Source: a bacterium
GTDB taxonomy: Bacteria > Babelota > Babeliae > Babelales > Vermiphilaceae
Assembly (NCBI GenBank): GCA_030672115.1
Contig: DAOVGZ010000055.1
Coordinates: forward strand, 1-6,932
DNA: 6,932 nt
Reading direction: 5' to 3'
Position numbers and translations under genes: made by a program. This document shows, piece by piece, positions 1-6,393 of the stretch (its first letter is position 1; each line of letters opens with the position of its first letter). The notes beneath the pieces are model-generated. The model was not told the DNA's origin. It did no database searches and worked only from the letters and a program-made list of their open reading frames with translations.

Positions 1-663
1 TGTTTTTTTCAAAAAAGATTGAAAATATTTATGCTGCATAAGCAACTTAACATTTTCAAAAAAAACGAAACTATTTAACTCCCTATTATCCCAAAGCATA
101 AAAAGTTTATATTCTTCTGACCCGAGAATAGATTCACAAACCGTCCTCCTGCAATAATCCTTTTGTGCATAAAACTCTAAAATCTTCATTTGTAAAAATA
201 ATTCTTTATTTACTTTTTTTGGCGAACTACTTTTATCAAGACATTTATTCAATACATCTTTCAAGTTTAGACTCTTGTCATCATCATAGCGACCTTCATC
301 GAACAAATTAACAATCGATTTTATTGATGGCGACTCTTTCAAAAAATCTTCAATAAGATTTTTTTCTACTCTTTTTAAAAAAATAATATCTTTCATATCT
401 GTGTGATCGTAATATGGAAAAAAAGTTTTTTGTGTATAAAAAGCCTTAAGGTCTTCCTGTTTTTTAAACATTTTATCTGTAATCACAAAATTTTTATTCT
501 CTTTTAAAAATTCAAAAACATTGTCATTTTCACCTTTAACAACCATCTGAACAAATTTTTCTTGCTTTTTAAACCCTTTGTTGTTTGAAAATTTTTTCAT
601 ACAAAAAGTTTTTGTATGAAATGCCCCAACTAAAAAAACAAGAACAATAAAACGTTTTTTCAT
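1..663 (-). CDS. Secreted protein, ankyrin-like N-terminus, partial (C-terminus beyond left edge)
   Basis: Reading leftward from ATG at 663, the frame stays open for 221 codons to the window edge without a stop. The product begins MKKRFIVLVFLVGAF, a typical signal peptide of about 21 residues ending T-F-C, so export is likely. Residues about 36-64 follow the pattern of a degenerate ankyrin repeat: a hydrophobic helix, KGENDNVFEFLKENKN, then ITDKM. The second gene of this window has the same arrangement at its residues 43-70 (INGDCSKATSLLRKN, then ITKKF), which suggests distant paralogues. The rest is Lys/Asp/Phe-rich and probably helical, with no catalytic motif recognised. The start has a Shine-Dalgarno AGGA nine bases upstream (673-676). 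It lies 91 bases downstream of the ankyrin-like gene on the same strand, so co-transcription is possible, but a terminator-like hairpin lies between them. Function is unknown. Confidence 0.82.
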   Translation of the reverse strand, partial: MKKRFIVLVFLVGAFHTKTFCMKKFSNNKGFKKQEKFVQMVVKGENDNVFEFLKENKNFVITDKMFKKQEDLKAFYTQKTFFPYYDHTDMKDIIFLKRVEKNLIEDFLKESPSIKSIVNLFDEGRYDDDKSLNLKDVLNKCLDKSSSPKKVNKELFLQMKILEFYAQKDYCRRTVCESILGSEEYKLFMLWDNRELNSFVFFENVKLLMQHKYFQSFLKKT

Positions 664-672
664 GAAAAATGT

Positions 673-676
673 TCCT
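673..676 (-). promoter_or_regulatory. Shine-Dalgarno site for the partial gene at 1-663
   Basis: The minus strand reads AGGAAC, then ATTTTTC, then ATG. AGGA sits nine bases from the start codon. This supports ATG 663 over the internal ATG at 600, which would remove the signal peptide. Confidence 0.6.
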
Positions 677-680
677 ATGT

Positions 681-711
681 AAAAAATGGCTATTGCTACC
701 TGTAAGCAACA
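681..711 (-). terminator. Weak intrinsic terminator or leader hairpin between the two secreted-protein genes
   Basis: On the minus strand TGTTGCT (711-705) pairs with AGCAATA (697-691) through seven base pairs, one of them G-U, around a seven-base loop. GCCA and six T (686-681) follow. This could end transcription of the ankyrin-like gene that stops at 755. The four-base gap before the T run and the low GC of the stem make it weak. It also sits only about 18 bases before the next start codon, so it could instead be a leader hairpin of that gene. Confidence 0.35.
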
Positions 712-754
712 ATAATATCTTCACATAATAATTCAAAGTTTTTAAATATGTTTT

Positions 755-2503
755 TTAATTTTCTTGAGTTACAACAAGAGCATCATAAAAATTAAATCCT
801 TTTTTTATAGATAGCGGAAAAGCAAAGTCATACTTTTTTTTATTCTGTGAAAAAAAAGAAAATCCTCGGACATTTCGTTTTTTTATATTTTTATTTACCT
901 TTTTTAAAATAAGATTCAATTTCACCTTATCCATAGAATCTGCTTGCGATCGATATGATGATTTATAAAAAGATTCCAGTTCTTGCTTGCTTAATAATCC
1001 TGTAGCAACAACTGCATCTTTTTTATTTTTTTCTTTACTTTTTTTACGTAAACAATCAAGCGCGTAAGAAATATTTGCATTTTTTTCAAGCATCAACTCA
1101 AAAACATCATAATTTAAAGCTTGCATAGCTTTTGCGGCTATAGGCAATTTTCCATTTAAGGTAAAATCGGGATTTTTAAAAAGATCTACTACATTTTTGA
1201 AAAAACAATTTTTATATAACCTAGAATCTCCTGATTCTTTTATTAATTCAGAAAAATAAATCTCTTCTTGCATCAAATCAAAAAGAGCATTTTGCAATAC
1301 CCCTGTTTGTTCTAAACTTTTTATTAACTCTTGATTTCCAGCTTTACCAAAACAAAACTTTATAATATTTTTACACCCGTTTGCTGTTATAGTTTTATTT
1401 GATTGTTTACATCGGTCAACAAGCTTTTTCATAAATGAACAATTGTAATGTTCTGAATTTTGTGTTGCTACTGCCAACATATTGGGTTCAACAGATGCAC
1501 CTCTTTCTAACAACAACTGCGCAGACGCAACATAGCCATGATTTAAAGCACTAAACAAATAATTATCTAAACCATCTGAACATGCATATGTATACTTTTG
1601 CAAAAGATGCTCCAAAATTTCATCATTTCCTTGCACTATTGCAAACCCCAAAGGGCTTGCAAAACTATAAATATCAATATTTTCAGCTAGTATTCTTGGT
1701 TTTATTTTTTTAATCCATTCTTTTACTGATTTCATATCTCTATCCCTGATAGAAATCATCAAATGTGCTTTTGCTCCCTCTGCAAAAGATTCTGACAACA
1801 GTTTTTTTGCAAATAATTTTGAATATGTACCATTATAAAAATACTCTTCAAACGCATTAAGTTTTCCGTTTTTATAATTACCTGACGGTCTTTTATAACG
1901 CTTGCCGACCAACAAACCATTTTTAAAAAACAGATCCATCATTTTTGGCATAGCAAGCTTAAAAAAACGTTGATTATTTTTACCTGCCGCTACAATAAAA
2001 TCACACCACCCCCACTTTTTCTTTTGGCCATATAGTTTATTAATATCTCCTTTTTGTTTTTTATATTGCTTTAAAAATGCTTCAAGAAATTCTGAACGTT
2101 CAGAATGAATAACAGAACCAATAATCCATGGGTCAAGAACAGTATCAGAGTCCATATGCTTAACAAGTTCAGCAAATAATTTTGTATCATAACCACAAAA
2201 AATATTTGCCCCCTTCCAAATGCAAACAGAACCAACTTTATCCATATAACGAGGAACTCTTTTTTCCGTTTTTAAAATAACGTCAACTAAAAATTTTTTC
2301 GTTATTTTTATTTTAGAATTTTTTCTCAACAAAGATGTTGCTTTTGAACAATCACCATTTATCAAAGCATCTTTTAAACGAATTTTTGCTGAAAAAATTT
2401 TCCCTACACTATTAACAAACTTTCTTGGTTTCATTGTTAAAATGTTTGCACAAAACGTACTACAAAGCACACAAAAAATAGACAGTAAAATTTTTCTCTT
2501 CAT
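755..2503 (-). CDS. Secreted ankyrin-repeat-like protein, 582 residues
   Basis: The product opens with a signal peptide (MKRKILLSIFCVLCSTFCA, residues 1-19), so it is probably exported. Weak ankyrin-like units can be seen at about 43-66, 247-270, 281-312 (SPLGFAIVQGNDEILEHLL), 315-345 (YLFSALNHGYVASAQLLLERGASVEPNML) and 452-480 (AAKAMQALNYDVFELMLEKNANIS). They keep the small-residue helix, G-hydrophobic turn and LLE/LLK helix but have mostly lost the TPLH signature. The stretch at 70-240 is non-repetitive and rich in aromatic and Lys residues; the C-terminus after 485 is very basic. Ankyrin repeats usually bind proteins, so a partner-binding or host-directed role is possible, but that is inference. 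ATG 2503 was chosen because it begins the signal peptide and has AGGGGG six bases upstream; a longer frame from TTG 2530 would run through the promoter. No enzyme motif was found. Confidence 0.85.
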   Translation of the reverse strand: MKRKILLSIFCVLCSTFCANILTMKPRKFVNSVGKIFSAKIRLKDALINGDCSKATSLLRKNSKIKITKKFLVDVILKTEKRVPRYMDKVGSVCIWKGANIFCGYDTKLFAELVKHMDSDTVLDPWIIGSVIHSERSEFLEAFLKQYKKQKGDINKLYGQKKKWGWCDFIVAAGKNNQRFFKLAMPKMMDLFFKNGLLVGKRYKRPSGNYKNGKLNAFEEYFYNGTYSKLFAKKLLSESFAEGAKAHLMISIRDRDMKSVKEWIKKIKPRILAENIDIYSFASPLGFAIVQGNDEILEHLLQKYTYACSDGLDNYLFSALNHGYVASAQLLLERGASVEPNMLAVATQNSEHYNCSFMKKLVDRCKQSNKTITANGCKNIIKFCFGKAGNQELIKSLEQTGVLQNALFDLMQEEIYFSELIKESGDSRLYKNCFFKNVVDLFKNPDFTLNGKLPIAAKAMQALNYDVFELMLEKNANISYALDCLRKKSKEKNKKDAVVATGLLSKQELESFYKSSYRSQADSMDKVKLNLILKKVNKNIKKRNVRGFSFFSQNKKKYDFAFPLSIKKGFNFYDALVVTQEN

Positions 2504-2509
2504 TACCTT

Positions 2510-2515
2510 CCCCCT
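2510..2515 (-). promoter_or_regulatory. Shine-Dalgarno site (AGGGGG) of the ankyrin-like gene
   Basis: The minus strand reads AGGGGGAAGGTAATG. The G run lies six bases before ATG 2503, with a second GG two bases before it. This fixes the start at 2503 and argues against the upstream in-frame TTG at 2530. Confidence 0.65.
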
Positions 2516-2521
2516 ACAATA

Positions 2522-2551
2522 ATTATACAATTACTAGGAAAAACGTAACAA
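2522..2551 (-). promoter_or_regulatory. Candidate sigma-70-type promoter of the ankyrin-like gene
   Basis: The minus strand has TTGTTA (2551-2546), an 18-base spacer and a perfect TATAAT (2527-2522). Transcription would begin near 2515, giving a leader of only about 12 bases that starts at the Shine-Dalgarno sequence. The -10 match is perfect and the -35 matches 4 of 6. Chance matches are common in DNA this AT-rich. Confidence 0.42.
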
Positions 2552-2584
2552 AAAAACAGTGACAAAGTGAATAAAAATGTTTTT

Positions 2585-3496
2585 TTATTTTCTCTTGAAA
2601 ATACTTATGCGCAAGTTGTCAGTATGAAAAACAAAAAGACCTACCAAGATCATAGCGGCGCATACACCAAACAAAAACGTTAGCTGTTCCCCTAAAAACA
2701 ACCAACCAATGAGTGTAACAAAAATAGAAATAGAAAAACCGGCCAACGAGACCAAAGTAATTTGATATTTTTTTAGACAATATGCATACAAACCATAACC
2801 AGCAATGTTTCCTGCAACAATTGTATATAAAAAAACAGCCAAAAATACTGGTACCGAAGGAATAGAAATAGATGATATTGGATCAACTACTAATGATGTT
2901 CCAAGAGCTAAAACACCACTTAAAAGCATAGAAACTCCATTAATCTCTGTTGGTTTGTATCGTTCTTTTTTGAGTAAATTTCGAACCAAAATCCACCCAT
3001 ATCTTCCAACAATAATAGATCCAACAGCAGCAAGTTCTGGCCATGAAAAAATAAACCATGCATGTAATGGTTGCTCACTCAAAGATCCAGAAGAAAGTAA
3101 TAACAAAACACCCAAAAATCCGATTGTTATACCAAGAAATTGTTTAAAAGAAAGTTTTTCTTTCCAAAGAATATATGCATACATAGCGGTCACAAAAGGA
3201 TCTGAACTTCCAATCAGTGCAGCTTTTGATGATGGCATCCCCTTGAGTGCGTATGCTTTGAGTAATGAAGGAATATAGGTAGTAAAAAGAGAAATACCTA
3301 AAATAGTAAGTAAATCTTTTTTAATATGAGAAAATTTTAATCGATCACTTTTTTTATAGTTGTATATAACCATAATAAGACCAGCACAAAACATGCGAAT
3401 GCCAACAAAAAAAGTTGGTGGCAACCACCCTAAAAGAACTTTATTGGCAGAAAAACCACTCGCAAGTAAAAAATATGCTAAAAAAAGTAATGTCAC
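2585..3496 (-). CDS. EamA/DMT-family membrane transporter
   Basis: This is an integral inner-membrane protein of 303 residues, the usual size for the drug/metabolite transporter superfamily, with about ten hydrophobic helices in two homologous halves. The first half ends with the EamA signature around residues 91-135: KAALIGSSDPFVTAMYAY, then WKEKLS and a Gly-rich helix. The second half repeats it at 245-291, with SLAGFSISIFV, FLGEQL and a last helix ending LFVF. The C-terminus is short and basic. Family members export or import small metabolites such as amino acids, but no substrate can be read from the sequence. The start is GTG 3496, seven bases after a perfect GGAGG; TTG 3502 lies one base from that GGAGG, too close to use. 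No hairpin terminator was seen after the stop, so transcription may continue into the ankyrin-like gene 81 bases downstream. Confidence 0.9.
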   Translation of the reverse strand: MTLLFLAYFLLASGFSANKVLLGWLPPTFFVGIRMFCAGLIMVIYNYKKSDRLKFSHIKKDLLTILGISLFTTYIPSLLKAYALKGMPSSKAALIGSSDPFVTAMYAYILWKEKLSFKQFLGITIGFLGVLLLLSSGSLSEQPLHAWFIFSWPELAAVGSIIVGRYGWILVRNLLKKERYKPTEINGVSMLLSGVLALGTSLVVDPISSISIPSVPVFLAVFLYTIVAGNIAGYGLYAYCLKKYQITLVSLAGFSISIFVTLIGWLFLGEQLTFLFGVCAAMILVGLFVFHTDNLRISIFKRK

Positions 3497-3503
3497 GATC
3501 AAG

Positions 3504-3508
3504 CCTCC
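3504..3508 (-). promoter_or_regulatory. Shine-Dalgarno GGAGG that sets the transporter start at GTG 3496
   Basis: The minus strand reads GGAGG, CTTGATC, GTG. The seven-base spacing to GTG 3496 is optimal. The in-frame TTG at 3502 is one base away, and the ATG at 3510 is out of frame and meets TGA after three codons. Confidence 0.75.
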
Positions 3509-3533
3509 ATTAAAACGTTATTATCAATAGTAG

Positions 3534-3544
3534 AAAAAAAAAAA
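3534..3544 (+). repeat. A11 homopolymer in the divergent intergenic region
   Basis: Eleven consecutive A lie in the 119-base gap between the divergent transporter and ATPase genes. On the minus strand the T run falls just upstream of a GATAAT (3525-3520) that could be the transporter's -10 box, although no good -35 accompanies it. Such a tract bends DNA and is prone to length change. Confidence 0.7.
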
Positions 3545-3603
3545 CCATAAGATATGATTACCTTCATAATACCAAATCATTAAAAAGATAAAACCCCTAA
3601 CTT

Positions 3604-3608
3604 AAAGG
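3604..3608 (+). promoter_or_regulatory. Shine-Dalgarno AAAGG of the P-loop protein
   Basis: AAAGG is followed by seven bases and GTG 3616. The frame is closed upstream by TAA at 3598 with no other start codon between, so GTG is the start. Confidence 0.65.
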
Positions 3609-3615
3609 CATAGTA

Positions 3616-4257
3616 GTGAAAAAAAATCAAAACGCCCCTGTCATAAAAACAAATTCACCCCAAAAAATTATTCTAACCGGTGGACCATGCTCCGGTAAAA
3701 CATCTCTTATTCTTGCTCTTCAAAATCGTGGTGAACACATTCTTAAAGAAGCTGCAACCGATTGGATTTTGTATCAACAAGCATGTGGAAACGATCGCCC
3801 TTGGGAGAAACCGGATTTTCAACACCATATTTTTAAACTGCAACAACAACAAGAACAACGTATCCATCCACAAGCTCAACGAGTTTTTTTAGATCGAGGA
3901 ACTCTTGACTGCCTTGCATACTTAGAAATAAACAACCCTTTATATGGTGAAATCGAACAAAAAGCAAAAGCACATTTGTACGATTATGTTTTTTTAATTG
4001 CACCGCTAAATTTCATGCAAACAAATACTGTAAGAAGAGAAAACAAACAAGAAGCACAACAATTACACAAAAAATTAGAGGCCCTTTACAGAGCCTCTGG
4101 TTATAATCCAATTACTATTTATCCTGAAAAAACCTTAGAACTTCGTGTTGATAAAGTTCTTAAGCATATTCCAAAATGTTCTAATTTAAACCCATATGCT
4201 TACAAAATGCCGCATCATTTGGTTCGCGACCAAGAAAATCCTGAATCAACTTATTAG
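3616..4257 (+). CDS. P-loop ATPase/kinase-like protein (AAA_28, NadR-kinase-like)
   Basis: This 213-residue protein, probably cytoplasmic, has a clear Walker A motif GGPCSGKT (residues 22-29) after the strand KIILT. It continues with KEAATDWI (44-51), a Gln-rich helix (about 69-88), VFLDRGTLDCLAY (90-102) matching the family's DRG-x-x-D-x-x-AY strand, the strand YVFLIAPL, and a basic lid helix with VRREN and EALYRASGY. This order fits the AAA_28 family, which includes nucleotide kinase-like domains related to the nicotinamide riboside kinase part of NadR. The substrate is unknown and no fused domain is present. The family core seems to end near LRVDKVLKHIPK; the last 20 or so residues are an unusual tail encoded opposite the end of the M3 peptidase gene, with a 77-base overlap. 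It starts at GTG. Only a poor promoter candidate (TTCATA, 18 bases, GATAAA at 3563-3592) was seen. Confidence 0.87.
   Translation: MKKNQNAPVIKTNSPQKIILTGGPCSGKTSLILALQNRGEHILKEAATDWILYQQACGNDRPWEKPDFQHHIFKLQQQQEQRIHPQAQRVFLDRGTLDCLAYLEINNPLYGEIEQKAKAHLYDYVFLIAPLNFMQTNTVRRENKQEAQQLHKKLEALYRASGYNPITIYPEKTLELRVDKVLKHIPKCSNLNPYAYKMPHHLVRDQENPESTY
4127..4164 (-). terminator. Intrinsic terminator of the M3 peptidase gene, inside the opposing gene
   Basis: On the minus strand the stem is CTTAAGAACTT (4164-4154) with AAGTTCTAAG (4143-4134): ten base pairs with one bulged A and a ten-base loop. One G and six T (4132-4127) follow. It begins 16 bases after the M3 stop codon, the expected distance. The same bases on the plus strand encode TLELRVDKVLK of the P-loop protein. 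In plus-strand RNA the hairpin can form but is not followed by a U run, so it should be one-directional. Confidence 0.8.
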
Positions 4258-6283
4258 GATCTTTACTGCCACCTTTGCTTACAATAAGCTCAACATAACG
4301 ATGACCAGCATCTGGTTTTAATAACCCTTGTTGTTTTATATGTTCAAAAACATCGGTAGAAAGTATCTTTGACCAAATATAACCGTAGTACCGAGCTCCA
4401 TAACTCATCAGATGACCAAATGATGCATGTTGATGTACCGTTTTATCAAGAGCAATATGAGGTACAACTTTTTTTTGTACATCCCAATACACCTTATCTA
4501 GATCTTTTTGAGCACCAGACTTAAAGTATTCTAATGATAAAAGAGCAAAAAATGCTTGTCTTTGCCAAAACCAACCACGGTCAAACTGTTTTAGAGCAAG
4601 AATTTTTTCTAACTGTTGGTCAGAAATAGGTTTACCTGTTTGATAGTGTTTGCTTATTTTTTTTAAAACTTGCGCATCTAACAACCAATCTTCCAACATT
4701 TGTGATGGAACTTCTACAAAATCGGTTGTTGTTGATGTTCCAGCCTGAGAAATAAGACGAGTTCTTCCCAGAACATGATGCATTGCATGACCAAATTCAT
4801 GAAACAATGTATTTACTTGATCAAGTTTAATTAATGATGGCCTATTTTTAGTCGATGGTGGGAAGTTTGCAACAATAAACCCAACGGCAGGCCATTCATT
4901 TTTTTCTTCTGTAAAACCGGGAAGAATTCCAAAATGCGCAGCATGGCCAAATTTATTTGGGCGAGGATGTAAATCAAACAACATATAAGAAAGAAGTTTT
5001 TTACTGTCGGCATCAAATAATTTTGCCAACTTTACATCAGGATGCCAAAATTGATCCGTTTGAACCAACTCGAACCGTACCCCAAAAAAATCTTCGTACA
5101 ATGAAAACATCGCATCAAGAGTATTTTCTAACTGAAAGTACTGAGCAATCTTATTTTCATCAACCGCCAACTTTTTTTTATACGCATTTAAAATAAAACG
5201 TATATCCCATGGTTTAAATATCCCTTCCTTAGTCAACACAACAGACTCGGGCAGTTCTTTTTTTAGCAATTCAAATTCTTGTTGTTCTTTTTTGTTTAGT
5301 TTCTTCAAAAGATCATTTAAAAATGCATCTGCACGTTCTGGCGTTTTTATCATTTGATTTTCAAGATTCAAATGTGCATAACTTTTATACCCAAGAAGTT
5401 TTGCTAACTCATCACGCTTAGCAATAACATCTTTAAGTACTTCAACGTTTTTTGGATATGCTTTGTTATTAAATGAACGATACAAACGCTTTCTTGTTTC
5501 TTCAACCGTACAATTATCAATGATATTAAAATACGTAGGATAATCTGTTTTTAAACGATATAAACCTTTATCTGTTTTTTCCAAAGCATTAATAAAATCT
5601 TGCTCTACTCCAGCAAGTTCCTCACCTGTTGCAGTGATTTCTGATGCATCATCAGAAACATTCCGCCCAAAAACAAGACTTGCATCAACAAGTTTTTTTC
5701 GTAGTTCTTGTGTTTTTTTACGCTGCCCTTCTGGGAGATCAAACCCTAAACGCTTGAACCCCTTAAGAGTTTCTTCTATAAAATAAATCTGATCATCACG
5801 TAATTTTTCTTTTTTACCATTTCCATCAACATATGCTTTAAATGCTTTATAAAGTTCAATGTTGCCACTTACAAAATCAATTTCAAATTCAGATACAACT
5901 TTTAATGCATCATGAGCAGCCCTACGAACTTGAAGATCAGGGCTTACCTCTTTTAAAACTGCGCAAGCATATCCAAAAGGATTAAGGTTCGAGTTTCGGT
6001 CAAGAAGATCAAGCGCCCCTGCAGTATTTTCAAACGTTCGTTGATCTGCTGGAATAGCAATAATTTTTTCAATCATACCTTTTGCGCGTTCAATACTTTC
6101 ATCCAGACGTTTTTTTATTTCTTGCGGATTTTTAGGAAATAAATAAGCAAGATCATCTACTGTTTTAATTTCTGCAAACATACGTTCCTCTTGAATAGTT
6201 CGTTTTTTATCACACCTGCTTATACCAAAAACCGTTACTACAACCGCAGTAATAGCAACTCCTGCAAAACCTATACGATTCAC
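4181..6283 (-). CDS. M3-family zinc oligopeptidase (thimet/mitochondrial intermediate peptidase type)
   Basis: The 700-residue product is the usual M3 length and complete. It has the HEFGH zinc site (His495, Glu496, His499) and the third ligand Glu524 in DFVEVPSQ, 29 residues after the first His as in neurolysin. The substrate-binding loop near the C-terminus reads FGHLMSYGARYYGYIW (622-637), and the protein ends with the family's FLGREPNDAAF. M3 enzymes cut oligopeptides inside a deep channel. The N-terminus has a hydrophobic helix (about residues 4-21) and then Cys24. The residues before Cys24, GISR, are not a normal lipobox, so an uncleaved anchor or ordinary signal peptide is likelier; it probably works at or outside the membrane. 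GTG 6283 has AAAGG seven bases upstream; a longer frame from TTG 6334 would cover the promoter. Its end overlaps the convergent P-loop gene by 77 bases. Confidence 0.95.
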   Translation of the reverse strand: MNRIGFAGVAITAVVVTVFGISRCDKKRTIQEERMFAEIKTVDDLAYLFPKNPQEIKKRLDESIERAKGMIEKIIAIPADQRTFENTAGALDLLDRNSNLNPFGYACAVLKEVSPDLQVRRAAHDALKVVSEFEIDFVSGNIELYKAFKAYVDGNGKKEKLRDDQIYFIEETLKGFKRLGFDLPEGQRKKTQELRKKLVDASLVFGRNVSDDASEITATGEELAGVEQDFINALEKTDKGLYRLKTDYPTYFNIIDNCTVEETRKRLYRSFNNKAYPKNVEVLKDVIAKRDELAKLLGYKSYAHLNLENQMIKTPERADAFLNDLLKKLNKKEQQEFELLKKELPESVVLTKEGIFKPWDIRFILNAYKKKLAVDENKIAQYFQLENTLDAMFSLYEDFFGVRFELVQTDQFWHPDVKLAKLFDADSKKLLSYMLFDLHPRPNKFGHAAHFGILPGFTEEKNEWPAVGFIVANFPPSTKNRPSLIKLDQVNTLFHEFGHAMHHVLGRTRLISQAGTSTTTDFVEVPSQMLEDWLLDAQVLKKISKHYQTGKPISDQQLEKILALKQFDRGWFWQRQAFFALLSLEYFKSGAQKDLDKVYWDVQKKVVPHIALDKTVHQHASFGHLMSYGARYYGYIWSKILSTDVFEHIKQQGLLKPDAGHRYVELIVSKGGSKDPNKLIQDFLGREPNDAAFCKHMGLN
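4303..4319 (+). terminator. Possible terminator of the P-loop gene, inside the M3 coding region
   Basis: GACCAG (4303-4308) pairs with CTGGTT (4312-4317), six pairs including one G-U, around the three-base loop CAT. A T run (4316-4319) overlaps the stem end. It lies about 45 bases after the P-loop stop codon. The stem is short and the T run only four bases, so this is a weak candidate. Confidence 0.3.
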
Positions 6284-6290
6284 AATAAAA

Positions 6291-6295
6291 CCTTT
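6291..6295 (-). promoter_or_regulatory. Shine-Dalgarno AAAGG that sets the M3 start at GTG 6283
   Basis: The minus strand reads AAAGG, TTTTATT, GTG. The seven-base spacing supports GTG 6283, and the signal-peptide-like N-terminus begins at that codon. Confidence 0.65.
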
Positions 6296-6305
6296 CTTTT
6301 TTATA

Positions 6306-6334
6306 ATTATAAAGACTAACGATAAGTATAACAA
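6306..6334 (-). promoter_or_regulatory. Candidate sigma-70-type promoter of the M3 peptidase gene
   Basis: The minus strand has TTGTTA (6334-6329), an ideal 17-base spacer and a perfect TATAAT (6311-6306). Transcription would start near 6299, leaving a leader of about 16 bases that holds the Shine-Dalgarno sequence. The same -35 and -10 hexamers precede the ankyrin-like gene. Confidence 0.5.
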
Positions 6335-6393
6335 AAATAAAAAACTTTAACTTGATTTCTATTTGCAAATATCACCAGAGAAACCCTCAGCCT

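Noticed and set aside
2504..2530. Extended start (TTG 2530) for the ankyrin-like gene
   Set aside because: It would put nine residues ahead of the signal peptide and cross the Shine-Dalgarno sequence and the TATAAT box.
2558..2570. Two AGTGA direct repeats, possible terminator after the transporter
   Set aside because: They are direct, not inverted, so no hairpin forms before the nearby minus-strand T run. Two five-base copies can arise by chance.
2805..3278. Open frame of 157 codons on the plus strand
   Set aside because: It lies wholly antisense to the transporter gene. Its product has no membrane or family pattern, and no ribosome site precedes it.
3563..3592. Promoter TTCATA, 18 bases, GATAAA for the P-loop gene
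   Set aside because: Both boxes match only 4 of 6, which is expected by chance in DNA this AT-rich.
3673..3892. Short open frames on both strands within the P-loop gene
   Set aside because: They overlap the Walker A and DRG coding region in other frames and look like by-products of it.
4831..5196. Short open frames on both strands within the M3 gene
   Set aside because: They are contained in a well-conserved peptidase coding region and have no support of their own.
6203..6226. Lipoprotein signal at Cys24 of the M3 peptidase
   Set aside because: Arg stands just before the Cys and the preceding residues (GIS) do not fit a lipobox, so I did not call it a lipoprotein.
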